From: Mesorhizobium loti
GTDB taxonomy: Bacteria > Pseudomonadota > Alphaproteobacteria > Rhizobiales > Rhizobiaceae
Assembly (NCBI RefSeq): GCF_002858745.1
Contig: NZ_PJRO01000022.1
Location: forward strand, 1 to 64,000
DNA: 64,000 bases
Direction: 5' to 3'
The position numbers and the translations under genes were made by a program. The notes below the pieces were generated by a model. The model worked only from the letters and a program-made list of their open reading frames with translations, made no database searches and had not been told where the DNA came from. How positions within the stretch are numbered: position 1 is the stretch's first letter; every line of letters starts with the position of its first letter. Shown here piece after piece: positions 25,686 through 34,405 of the stretch.

Positions 25686-26960
25686 ATGCCGAAGATTGCA
25701 AAGGAGCTTTCAGCGCTAGCCGTCAAGAACTTGAAACACCCCGGATCTACCACACCGGGCAACGCTGTTTTTGCTGTTGGCGGTGTTGCCGGGCTCATGC
25801 TCCAAATTACGCCGGGCAGTGGCCGGTCATGGCTATTACGCACAATAAACGTCAATGGCCGGCGTTGCGAAATGGGTCTTGGCGGCCACGACGTATCATT
25901 GCGCGAAGCCCGCGAGCGGGCGAGGGCGACCAAAGAAAAAATCCGCAACGGAATCAATCCGCTTCAAGAAAAGCGGGAGCGTCGCAAAGCCGCGATCGAG
26001 GCCGCAAAGCGCCATCTCACATTTCGCGATGCCGTTGACAAATTCCTTGCCGACACGCTGGCGGAATTCAGGAACGAAAAGCATCGGAAGCAATGGCAAT
26101 CCACGTTAAATACGTATGCAATGCCCGTAATCGGCAATCTTGCCGTTTCCGAAGTCACCAAACATCACATGGTAGAAATCCTTAAGCCGATTTGGACGAC
26201 CAAAACGGAGACGGCCACGCGTTTGCGGCAACGTTGCGAACGCGTGCTTGATTGGGCAAAGGCACATGGACACCGCGAGGGCGACAATCCGGCACAGTGG
26301 AAGGGGAATCTCAATGCCATGTTGTCCAAGCCAAGCAAGGTTGCGGCAGTCGATAATCAGCCCGCCGTTCAGTTGAAAGACGCACCCACGTGGTTCGCAG
26401 AATTGAGCAAACGCGAAGGCACGGGTGCACGGGCTTTGGAATTCGCAACATTGACCGCTGCGCGATCAGGCGAAGTGCGGGGCATGGAATGGCTTGAAAT
26501 CGATTGGGACGCCAGGTTGTGGACGGTGCCGGCATCGCGAATGAAAATGCGGCGGCCGCACGTTGTGGCGCTATCCGATGCGGCAATGACAATCCTAACT
26601 GCGATGAGAGAGGCCGTGGCCGCCGACTCAGAATACGTGTTTCCGGCGATCCGGGGCGGCATGCTATCCGACATGACATTGAGCTCCACCATGAGGCGTA
26701 TGCACGAAAGCGAGATCGAGGCGGGCCGCACGGGCTGGCTCGACAAGAACTCGAGGCGTCCAGCCGTTCCCCATGGTCTGCGGTCAACGTTTTCTGATTG
26801 GGCAGGAGAGTTGTCCGATTATCCCCGCGACATGCGGGAATTTGCACTCGCCCACGCCATCAACAGCGACGTTGAGGCCGCATACCGGCGCGAAACCATG
26901 ATTGAGAAGCGCCGCGCCATGATGAGCGATTGGGCTGCGTTTTTGCGAGGCGAGAACTGA
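25686..26960 (+). CDS. Tyrosine-type site-specific integrase (P4-like)
   Basis: The 424-residue protein has the DUF4102-type N-terminal arm-binding domain (LMLQITPGSGRSWLLRTIN, MGLGGHDVSLREARERA), a core-binding SAM-like domain, and a catalytic domain with Arg in TAARSGEVRG, H-x-x-R in PHGLRSTF, a second His in LAHAINSD and the nucleophile Tyr in AAYRRE. It would integrate or excise a genomic island. No tRNA gene, the usual target, is adjacent. It lies 0.6 kb before the 633-bp direct repeat that bounds the accessory segment, but outside that segment. Confidence 0.9.
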   Translation: MPKIAKELSALAVKNLKHPGSTTPGNAVFAVGGVAGLMLQITPGSGRSWLLRTINVNGRRCEMGLGGHDVSLREARERARATKEKIRNGINPLQEKRERRKAAIEAAKRHLTFRDAVDKFLADTLAEFRNEKHRKQWQSTLNTYAMPVIGNLAVSEVTKHHMVEILKPIWTTKTETATRLRQRCERVLDWAKAHGHREGDNPAQWKGNLNAMLSKPSKVAAVDNQPAVQLKDAPTWFAELSKREGTGARALEFATLTAARSGEVRGMEWLEIDWDARLWTVPASRMKMRRPHVVALSDAAMTILTAMREAVAADSEYVFPAIRGGMLSDMTLSSTMRRMHESEIEAGRTGWLDKNSRRPAVPHGLRSTFSDWAGELSDYPRDMREFALAHAINSDVEAAYRRETMIEKRRAMMSDWAAFLRGEN

Positions 26961-27578
26961 CCAAAGCTCGAAGACATGAGCCTCGGCAACGCCGGCCTAA
27001 GGCGATAAGCTCGCGAGCAAAACGGAACGCTAAGCTGTTCAGCAATATCGATCGCTGATCGCATCGGTCGAACCGGAATTCTCAGCGTTGGCGCAGAGAT
27101 GTTTCCGCTAAGTTTTATGGGCGCTGCGTGCTGCCACCCTAATTTCGCCTGACTAAGCGCAGGGGCGGAATCGAATATCTGCTTTATATGTTTGAATTGA
27201 TTTAATAATTTACGAAATAAAAAAGACGATTACCCCTGAGGTAACCCAATTTCAAATCATACCCGTGTTTCGATTCCGTTTTCCACAGGAAATTGTACTA
27301 TTTGAAACCTCTGTTAGCGGCGCCAGCCTCGCAGGTCCAGCTTAGTCGGACCTCATTGCGGTTCTCATCGCGATCATGGTTTTCGCCTTATTGCGCTAAT
27401 CTCAGAGATATCATGGGCGACCATAACAGCTTGGTGGTTGGGGCCGGAGGCTCTCGTGCTCGCAATTGCGCACTAGCGGCCTGTCGCGGCTTTATGAACG
27501 GTTGAGCCCAGCGACGCCTACGCGTCGCAGACGTTCCCCGGTTTGTCGACAGTGCCCAGTTGATCTGAGGGAGATTTG
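26961..27578. other. Spacer between integrase and the first 633-bp repeat
   Basis: No protein-like reading frame, RNA gene or transposase remnant could be supported in these 618 bases. The middle (27180-27300) is AT-rich, like the area ahead of the integrase, and may belong to the same foreign insert. Confidence 0.45.
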
Positions 27579-28211
27579 CATTTGCGCCAGCGCAAAGCTG
27601 GCGGCCTCAAAACCATGGATAGATGCGCCAGACAGCCGTACGCGACGGCAAGCGAGAGGGTCGATTTATGAACAGCCGCTTCATTTGCGCGGTGCCATAT
27701 CGGTGGTGCGCTGAACGCAACGGTCGGCAAAACCCTCACTAGTATCGGAGGCGACCATGGCAGGCGCGCTCGCCGGCGGCACCGCTATCATTGGCTTGAC
27801 GGTCTTGATTCATACCTTTGGACTGATCGCCATCACTCATGTCATGGCAAGGCTCGTGGCAAAGTTTCGCATGCATGGCCAACGCAGCCGTGTGGTTGCC
27901 ATGATCAGCGTCGTGCTCGGACTCTTTGCCGTGCTGACTGTTGAAATTTGGCTGTGGGCGGCATGCTACTGGCTGCTGGGGCTTTTGCCCGATTTCGCCA
28001 CAGCGCTCTACTTTTCGACGGTCACGTTCTCGACCATCGGCTATGGTGACATTGTGCCTGCACCCAACTGGCGCATGCTCGCCGCGCTTGAGGGCATCAA
28101 CGGCTTTCTGCTCATCGGCTGGTCGACCGCGTATCTGATTGCGGCGGGTACCAGGATTGGTCCTTTCAGGGCAGGGGAGCATTTTTGATGGTGTTGCTCG
28201 GCGCGGCCTGC
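27579..28211. repeat. 633-bp direct repeat, copy 1
   Basis: The sequence from 27579 to 28211 recurs at 40794-41426 in the same orientation, with no difference found by eye. It contains a short hairpin (CGCCAGC/GCTGGCG near 27585), the whole promoter and coding region of a potassium-channel gene, and 46 bases that in copy 2 are the 3' end of ackA. Flanking bases differ at once on both sides. Confidence 0.93.
27757..28188 (+). CDS. Potassium-channel family protein, copy 1
   Basis: The 143-residue protein has hydrophobic segments at about 8-30, 48-76 and 106-130 and the K+ selectivity filter TIGYGD at residues 93-98, the Ion_trans_2 arrangement. It has no cytoplasmic ligand domain, so it would be a small inner-membrane K+ channel or leak. 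GGAGG precedes the ATG. It is wholly inside the 633-bp repeat and identical to the protein at 40972-41403. Confidence 0.87.
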   Translation: MAGALAGGTAIIGLTVLIHTFGLIAITHVMARLVAKFRMHGQRSRVVAMISVVLGLFAVLTVEIWLWAACYWLLGLLPDFATALYFSTVTFSTIGYGDIVPAPNWRMLAALEGINGFLLIGWSTAYLIAAGTRIGPFRAGEHF

Positions 28212-28294
28212 TAGTCTCGCGCAAGCTTTGCCAGCGTCCTGCTGTCCGACTGCCCGCGCCGGGCCTTTCTCCTTCTGGAATGACAGGTGACTGT

Positions 28295-28888
28295 TTATTG
28301 ACTGGCGGGATCGGATGGAAGGCTCGCGGAGCCAGCTTGTCCAAGCAAAGTCGTTTCGTCAGGAAACTTGGGAGTTGCGCAAATCGCTGGCGCCTTTCTC
28401 CATTTCCTTAGCCGCCTGTGGGCATTCTTATACGGTGACGAGGTGTTGAACTGGATCATGCGCCCCATGGTCCATTTCTCATACCAGACGCTGCCGTAAA
28501 GCTGTTGGTTGGTGCGCGTCTCGACAAAGCCAATGATCTGGCGCTTGGCAGAATCTAGACGTTCGAGCAGTTGCGTATATGGAACGCTGTCGTAGTCCCG
28601 ATAGAATTTCTGTGCGAGCTTCCCAAGTTCGTTCCACTTGTAACCTGCATCGGGAAAATCAATCGGCTGCCCCGCCGCGTCTTTGGCAAGCCATTTGAGC
28701 ACAAGCTCGTTCCAGCCGACCAGATACGCTACGAGGTCGATAACGCTCATCCGTGTCCCGGTCACATGACCGTCGAGTGATCGCTGATCGACCAAGCTTC
28801 CCGGAATTTCCCTTAGTTCATGGATAAGATTGGAATAGTTGTGCTCGATTGCCTTGAGGAGCTCTTCCTTGTTCTGCGGTACTTGCAT
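28295..28888 (-). CDS. ClbS/DfsB-family four-helix protein with extra C-terminal tail
   Basis: The first 167 residues match the ClbS/DfsB (DUF1706) family: MQVPQNKEELLKAIEHNY, MSVIDLVAYLVGWNELVLKW, YEKWTMGRMIQFNTSSPY and the end motif NAHRRLRKW. ClbS is the colibactin self-resistance protein (cyclopropane hydrolase), but most homologues lie outside such clusters and have unknown roles. The last 30 residues (APAICATPKFPDE onward) are not typical and run toward the edge of the repeat, so the 3' end was probably altered by the rearrangement there. Confidence 0.8.
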   Translation of the reverse strand: MQVPQNKEELLKAIEHNYSNLIHELREIPGSLVDQRSLDGHVTGTRMSVIDLVAYLVGWNELVLKWLAKDAAGQPIDFPDAGYKWNELGKLAQKFYRDYDSVPYTQLLERLDSAKRQIIGFVETRTNQQLYGSVWYEKWTMGRMIQFNTSSPYKNAHRRLRKWRKAPAICATPKFPDETTLLGQAGSASLPSDPASQ

Positions 28889-29015
28889 CGCTGTGGACTC
28901 TATCCGTTCTAATCCGCAGCAGCTTCAGGCTGCCTGGCTGTGTGGCGCCGCGTCGACTGGTCCATAACCATACACGAAGGCGGGCCACTTCTCGGCGGAG
29001 ATCAGCACCATCCCC

Positions 29016-30038
29016 TTATTTCAGCAACTCAACCCAGATTTTTGTATAAACCGCCTGAATATCGGGTGGGCAAGCGACGCTGAATTTCCCTTGAGCCTTG
29101 AACCCTTCCGGGATCACAATCTCGGGAGCTGCTTGCATATCCTCGGGCATGAATGCTTCCGATCCCTTGATCCCGTTTGCATAGCGGGCGAAGCTTGAAA
29201 GCAGGGCCGCATTTTCGGGTGCCATGATAAAGTTCAGGAAGAGTTTGGCGTTTTCGACATTCTTGGCATCTTTCAGGATTGCGGCATTGTCCATCCAAAT
29301 CGGATAACCTTCTTTGGGATAGCCGAAGTGGATGGCAGGGTTCAGAAGTCGGCTACGGAAGGCTGCACCGTTGTAAGCAAAGCCGGCCGCCACATCGCCG
29401 CTCGAATACTGCTGGTTATTTCCATAATCTATGGAAATCCATTTGGGTTTGGCGTTGGTGAGGATATCGCGAACCTTTTTGAGCAGCGACATGTCTCCGG
29501 TGCAAGGCTCTCCGCCTGCATACTTGATCGCGAGATACATGACGTCGGACATCTCCGGCACCACGTTTATCTTTCCAGCCAGCTCGGCAGGTGGATCGAG
29601 AAATATGGCGGAGGTGTTGATGTCTCCAGAGTAGACCGACGTATTCACGATCACACCGGCTGTGCCCCATTGCCACGGAACAGAGTATCGGCGACCTGGA
29701 TCAAACCCGACATCAATCCATTTCGGGTCGACGTTTGAAAAATTCTCCATGAGGTGAGGACGAGACTCAAGCAGGAGACCTTCCGAAATCCAGATTGGCA
29801 TCACCTGTGAGGACGGAACGACCACATCAAATCCGTGACCGCCTTGGCGAACCTTGGCCAGCGCCGTATCATTCGTGTCGTAGTCCGTAATCGTCACCTG
29901 AACATCGTACTTGGTCTCGAATTTCTTGATCAGTTCGGGACTTGTGTAGTTCCCGAAGTTAAAGATGTTCAGCTTTCCTTCGGCATTCGCCGCGCTGGAA
30001 ATAAGCAGAGCAGCAACGCTCACAAGCACTGTTTTCAT
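29016..30038 (-). CDS. Orphan PotD/PotF-like periplasmic binding protein
   Basis: The 340-residue protein has a signal peptide (MKTVLVSVAALLISSAANAE) and the spermidine/putrescine-binding-protein core: LNIFNFGNYTSPELIKKFE, GGHGFDVVVPSS, VPWQWGTAGVIVN and IWMDNAAILKDAKN. An excellent GGAGGG site precedes the ATG. No polyamine-type permease or ATPase gene is near, so it must work with a distant transporter or as a sensor. It is the next gene on the same strand after the first GNAT-like/C39-like peptidase gene (93 bases), suggesting a two-gene operon. Confidence 0.85.
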   Translation of the reverse strand: MKTVLVSVAALLISSAANAEGKLNIFNFGNYTSPELIKKFETKYDVQVTITDYDTNDTALAKVRQGGHGFDVVVPSSQVMPIWISEGLLLESRPHLMENFSNVDPKWIDVGFDPGRRYSVPWQWGTAGVIVNTSVYSGDINTSAIFLDPPAELAGKINVVPEMSDVMYLAIKYAGGEPCTGDMSLLKKVRDILTNAKPKWISIDYGNNQQYSSGDVAAGFAYNGAAFRSRLLNPAIHFGYPKEGYPIWMDNAAILKDAKNVENAKLFLNFIMAPENAALLSSFARYANGIKGSEAFMPEDMQAAPEIVIPEGFKAQGKFSVACPPDIQAVYTKIWVELLK

Positions 30039-30131
30039 GTCTTACCCTCCCTGTTTTCTGTTGGTGCCTGGATCGGGTCAGGCGCGGAATAGCTCCTGGC
30101 GCAGGAACATTTGTACGAAGGCCCCAAGCCG

Positions 30132-31193
30132 CTAGACCCGAGGTTCGATCAACACGGCTGCCCGATAAGGCGGAGTTCCGTACCAGCACATCTTGTCGAG
30201 GACCGCATCGCCAATTGGCAGGTCGACGACGTCAATCGGAAGTTCTTGATCCGTCCGTTCGAACCAGGGATCATTTGCCAGGAAGAATGTCTCATCGGCG
30301 GAATGGATCAGTATCCAATGGGGGACCGTTCGCCCATGGGTTTCCAACTGATCCACCAGGACGATTGCAGCGGCACCACGCCCGATCGCAGACCTCAGTT
30401 GCTCGATCGAAAACGCCTGCTGTTTAACCTCCACCAACGTCTCGGTGAGACTGGATCGCAGTTGGGCTTGAGCAAATGCGATGATGTCACGATTGGCATC
30501 GGAATCTTCGGCTTCAATAAGCACTGTGTCGCTTGTGCTAATAAAAACGCTCGTCGCAAATCCACGGGCCGCTGCCGCGAGCGCCACGCCATATGGATCA
30601 CACCCCCCTGGCCCATCCAGTGAGACGACAGAAGTGGCTTCCCTCCACAGTTGAAGTTCCAGCCGTCGATGCGGAATGACAGACTGGTCGAGTGTCGCGA
30701 ACGCCATCATCAGACATGCCGCGCCACAGGTGAAGTCGGTCGTCTGGGGGTAGAGAAATGTCGCGGAATTGATGAGAGGGGAGCGTTTCGTCAACCAACG
30801 TTGAAGATAGCCGCCCCGAACGCTGGATCGGTCCACGTTCAGCAGCGCGACAAAATCCTCTGGGAAATCGTCAGCTGCCCAATCAGCAGAGATCCGCCAC
30901 GCGTGAATGCCTGCCTGAACTGACCAATCCTCGAGTGCCAAGAAAATCGCTGTGCCAATGGCGGCGCCATCGCCAGGAGAGTTGATCCACAGTTTGACGA
31001 GTCTTACCATTGTCGTTGTTGGGCGACGAAACGCGAGAAGTGCTCCCACAATTTGGTTTTGCTGAAAAGCAACGAAAAAGAGTTGGTTTCGGTTGCCTGT
31101 TCCGACGTCCAGGTGGGTAGATAAGGTTCGGATCACAGTTTTCTCGATGAAATCTGCTTGGTCGATACACTTAACTATAATTTCATATGGCAT
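30132..31193 (-). CDS. GNAT-like / C39-like peptidase fusion protein, paralogue 1
   Basis: The 353-residue protein has a degenerate acetyltransferase-like N-terminal half (residues 1-115) and a C-terminal Peptidase_C39-like (DUF3335) domain. In the latter, Gln150 and Cys156 lie in YPQTTDFTCGAACLMM, His292 in TVPHWILIHS and Asp308 in FLANDPWF, the papain-type set. WREATSVV and GPGGCDPYG are family marks. No signal peptide or membrane segment is visible, so it is cytoplasmic. It is clearly homologous to the protein at 39323-40396 through both halves. Peptide cleavage is inferred, not shown; activity of the GNAT half is doubtful. Confidence 0.78.
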   Translation of the reverse strand: MPYEIIVKCIDQADFIEKTVIRTLSTHLDVGTGNRNQLFFVAFQQNQIVGALLAFRRPTTTMVRLVKLWINSPGDGAAIGTAIFLALEDWSVQAGIHAWRISADWAADDFPEDFVALLNVDRSSVRGGYLQRWLTKRSPLINSATFLYPQTTDFTCGAACLMMAFATLDQSVIPHRRLELQLWREATSVVSLDGPGGCDPYGVALAAAARGFATSVFISTSDTVLIEAEDSDANRDIIAFAQAQLRSSLTETLVEVKQQAFSIEQLRSAIGRGAAAIVLVDQLETHGRTVPHWILIHSADETFFLANDPWFERTDQELPIDVVDLPIGDAVLDKMCWYGTPPYRAAVLIEPRV

Positions 31194-31591
31194 AATCGAT
31201 TCTTCTTGAGTTTCGATGTGCTTGGTTTTCTCTTTGATGACCGGTTTTTCTTGCGCAGGTTAATGCCGTGAATATCGGCGTACAAAACGACAATTTGGAA
31301 CCAATTCATTCCACTCGGGAATGATAGGCTTGCAGAAATTGCCTCAGAGCCGCGGGCTGAACGTGCGCTTTACCATTCATAGGAGAGTTGGCTGTATGGC
31401 CGTCACGCTTGTGGGACCGACGCCTGAGCCAAAAAGAGACGTCACTTTTTGTTTTCCCAGGATGAGCTGGGGGTAATACTGCGGCGCCCTCGGCAGGGCC
31501 GTCGGTGAGGACCCAGACTCGCAGCGTTTGCGTTCCAAAGGCAAGCACTTCATAGTCGCCTACCATTTGCAGTGCCCAATTCGGAAACGTC
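31194..31591. promoter_or_regulatory. Divergent control region between peptidase paralogue 1 and the LysR gene
   Basis: The 398 bases should carry the promoters of both divergent genes and an operator for the LysR protein. A minus-strand open frame fills much of it (31306-31593) and begins exactly at the LysR start codon, but I found no family or ribosome-site support for it. Confidence 0.4.
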
Positions 31592-32554
31592 ATGCGCCGC
31601 GTTTTGCCCTCGCTACCATCGCTGACGATCTTCGAGGCGGCGGCGCGCCATTCGAGTTTTACCCGCGCTGCCGAAGAGTTGAACCTGTCGCAGAGCGCTG
31701 TGAGCAAACAGGTTCAGTCGCTCGAATCCTTTCTTCGCTTGCGCCTATTCGAGCGCATCCGGCAACGCATCGTGCTCACCGAAGCCGGCCAGCTCTATCT
31801 AGCCCGTGTCCGAGAGGCTCTCGAAATCCTTGAATCGGCGACAATGGAGGCACTCGCCTTTCAGGGCGGCGGTGGGATGCTCAACATCGCCACGCTGCCG
31901 ACCTTCGGCTCACGCTGGCTCGCCTCCCGGATCGGTCGCTTCCGGGCGCTCCACCCCAGGATCGCGCTCAACCTTACGGCACGAACCTGGCCGTTTGACC
32001 TGGTCGAGGAAAACATCGACGTCGCCATCTATTTCGGCGAAAAGCCATGGCCCGGCGGTCTGTCAGACCGTCTTATGGGCGAGGAGATCATTCCGGTCTG
32101 CTCGCCGTCGCTTGTGACGCCAGAAGGACCGGTGAGACAGATCGCCGATCTCGGACGGATTGCTCTGTTACACCATCGAGCACGGCCACGCGCATGGAAG
32201 GACTGGTTGCAAGAAGCGGGCGAGGCCACAGTCAATCCTTTCCACGGCGTTCGTTTCGAACAGTTCGAGATGATCATCCAGGCGACCATCAGCGGTATGG
32301 GCATGGCGATCGTTCCGAGATTCATGATCGAAGCAGAACTGGCCGCCGGCACATTGGTTACGCCATTCGGCCGACCGATGAAGAGTCCGGAATCCTATTA
32401 TCTCGTCTGCCCGGAACGGAAGAGCCATTTGCCGGCGGTGCAGGTTTTCCGGCAATGGCTGCTCGACGAGGTGGCGGCTTCTAAACGATCAACAGCCGTT
32501 GACCAACACATCCACTTTCAACGAGGCGAGATAGTTCATTCCATAGAGGAATGA
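31592..32554 (+). CDS. LysR-type (GcvA-like) regulator of the peptide-import module
   Basis: The 320-residue protein begins MRRVLPSLPSLTIFEAAARH, the classical GcvA-group opening, with the helix-turn-helix SFTRAAEELNLSQSAVSKQ and an effector domain beginning LNIATLPTFGSRWLASRI. It lies upstream of the Opp-type operon in the same direction and divergent from the first peptidase-SBP pair, so it can control both sides. The last 30 residues are longer than usual. It is a paralogue of the LysR protein at 3103-3996. Confidence 0.87.
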   Translation: MRRVLPSLPSLTIFEAAARHSSFTRAAEELNLSQSAVSKQVQSLESFLRLRLFERIRQRIVLTEAGQLYLARVREALEILESATMEALAFQGGGGMLNIATLPTFGSRWLASRIGRFRALHPRIALNLTARTWPFDLVEENIDVAIYFGEKPWPGGLSDRLMGEEIIPVCSPSLVTPEGPVRQIADLGRIALLHHRARPRAWKDWLQEAGEATVNPFHGVRFEQFEMIIQATISGMGMAIVPRFMIEAELAAGTLVTPFGRPMKSPESYYLVCPERKSHLPAVQVFRQWLLDEVAASKRSTAVDQHIHFQRGEIVHSIEE

Positions 32555-32735
32555 TTTGACGCGATCTTATCGTTTGAATGATCCTCGTCGGTCACTCTAC
32601 TCTTCAGCGCGCGACGCCGGACATTTTCGATCTCGGTTTTGACGCCAAGCCGTTCCTCCAAAGAGGCGGTTTGACGCTGGCCGAAGGTTTGCTGGAACGG
32701 CGTCCAATGACAAAATGACAATGGGGAGTGAGGTA

Positions 32736-34328
32736 ATGGGAACAGTCGGAAAACGAGCCGCCGGATGCATGCTTTCACTTGCATTGGCAACGACGGCTGT
32801 CATGGCGCAGGAACCTGATACGGCTGTGGTCTTGCGCGTCAGTGACGCGGATCGTTACGACCCACAGCGCTCCACCGCGCTGGCCGCGGCCGAAATCCTC
32901 TACATGGTCGGCGAAACGCTCGTCACGCTCGACCGCGACCTCAAGACCCTTCGCCCCGGCCTGGCCGAGCGCTGGGATGTCAGCGCCGACGGCCTTATCT
33001 ACACCTTTCACCTGCGCCGCGACGTGAGCTTCTGCGATGCCAAGCCCTTTACCGCCAAGGCGGTGGTCGGCACGATGGATCGCTGGATCAACCCGGATTT
33101 CCCCGGCGTCAGCAAATGGAAGGCCGGCAAGGTAGAAAGCGTCAAGGCGCTCGATGATTACACCGTCGAATATCGACTGAAGGAACCCTATTCGGAACTG
33201 CTGTACCAGATGACGCAGTTCAATTTCATCATCATCGATCCAGCCCAGGCTGCCACGCTGAAGGACGATTTCGGCGTCGCCGCTTTCAACGGCACCGGGC
33301 CGTTCTGCTTCCAGTCCTGGACCCCGCGTACCCAGACGGTGCTGACCCGCCACGAGAACTATCGCTGGGGTCCGTCCTTCATGGCAAATTCCGGACCCGC
33401 AGAGGTCGCGAAAGTCGTCTGGAAGATCGTGCCCGAGGAGGCGACCCTTGCCGCAGCCCTGCAAACCGGCGAAGGAGACGTATCGTTTGCGGTGCCTTCC
33501 TGGGCTCTCTCCCAACTGCAGGCGACGCCGTCGATCCAGTTGCTTCGTCCCGAAGCGGGCTTCCGCACCCACTATGTCGGCATGAAGATCACGCGGCCAG
33601 TTCTTGGCGACAAACGTGTCCGCGAAGCCATCAGCCTGGCAATCGACCAAAGCGCCATCGCCGAAGCAATCTTCTTTGGCGAAGCCGAGGCGACGAAATC
33701 CTACTATTCCGAGGCCGCGCGCGACTTCAATCCGAAGATGAAGCTGGACGCCTTCGGCTATGACCCTGAGAGGGCCAAGGCTCTGCTCGACGAGGCCGGT
33801 TGGGTCTCCAAAGGCGACGGCGTCCGCATGAAGGACGGAAAATCCCTTTCGTTGATCTTCTATGGCTTCACCGATGAGTCATTCAAGCAGATGGCCGAGA
33901 CGATTCAGGGCGACCTGCGCAAGGTCGGCGTCGACCTGAAGGTCGAACTCTACGATCCGACCATTGTGTGGGGCAAACTGAAGACCCAGGACTTCGATCT
34001 GTATCAGATGAGCTACCCGTATCTGAGCGCGGGCGACGCCATGAACCTGTATTTCCCGTCGTCGAACATGCCCACGCCCAACCGGATGAACTGGAACGAC
34101 CCCAAGACGGATCAGTTGATCGACGCTGGTAATCGTGCGGTCTCGGCGGAAGCACGCTTCGCCGCCTTCGCCGAGGCTGGCGCCATCATCCACGATGCCG
34201 TGTTGTGGAAGCCGCTGGTCAACGAAAAACTGGTCGTGGTGGCAGGGCCGCGTATTGCACCCTTCAAGCCGCATGGCATCAGCGGCGCGCCTCTCTACGA
34301 CGGGCTGGATCTCAAGCTGGCAAAATGA
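32736..34328 (+). CDS. Peptide-type solute-binding protein (SBP family 5)
   Basis: From the ATG at 32736, with GGGGAG/GAGG upstream, the protein has 530 residues and a signal peptide (KRAAGCMLSLALATTAVMAQ). The family-5 core is visible in GETLVTLDRDLKTLRPGLAERW, FNGTGPFCFQSW and VREAISLAIDQSAIAEAIF. It would capture a peptide or similar compound for the permeases downstream. In-frame ATG codons at 32715 and 32721 are less well placed. It heads an operon of seven tightly packed genes. Confidence 0.9.
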   Translation: MGTVGKRAAGCMLSLALATTAVMAQEPDTAVVLRVSDADRYDPQRSTALAAAEILYMVGETLVTLDRDLKTLRPGLAERWDVSADGLIYTFHLRRDVSFCDAKPFTAKAVVGTMDRWINPDFPGVSKWKAGKVESVKALDDYTVEYRLKEPYSELLYQMTQFNFIIIDPAQAATLKDDFGVAAFNGTGPFCFQSWTPRTQTVLTRHENYRWGPSFMANSGPAEVAKVVWKIVPEEATLAAALQTGEGDVSFAVPSWALSQLQATPSIQLLRPEAGFRTHYVGMKITRPVLGDKRVREAISLAIDQSAIAEAIFFGEAEATKSYYSEAARDFNPKMKLDAFGYDPERAKALLDEAGWVSKGDGVRMKDGKSLSLIFYGFTDESFKQMAETIQGDLRKVGVDLKVELYDPTIVWGKLKTQDFDLYQMSYPYLSAGDAMNLYFPSSNMPTPNRMNWNDPKTDQLIDAGNRAVSAEARFAAFAEAGAIIHDAVLWKPLVNEKLVVVAGPRIAPFKPHGISGAPLYDGLDLKLAK

Positions 34329-34405
34329 CGGCGGCGGTCCGCCGTGCCCGCATGACAGCGGGCCCGGTGGACCATTGAAATGATGCCCGCTTGGGAGATG
34401 ACAAC

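Noticed and set aside
25198..27578. tRNA gene serving as integrase target
   Set aside because: I looked for cloverleaf arms and the TTC loop around the integrase and found none.
31306..31593. Minus-strand 95-codon frame starting on the LysR start codon
   Set aside because: There is no family match, no ribosome site and a basic, low-quality composition; it may just fill the divergent control region. It could be revisited if transcripts are found.
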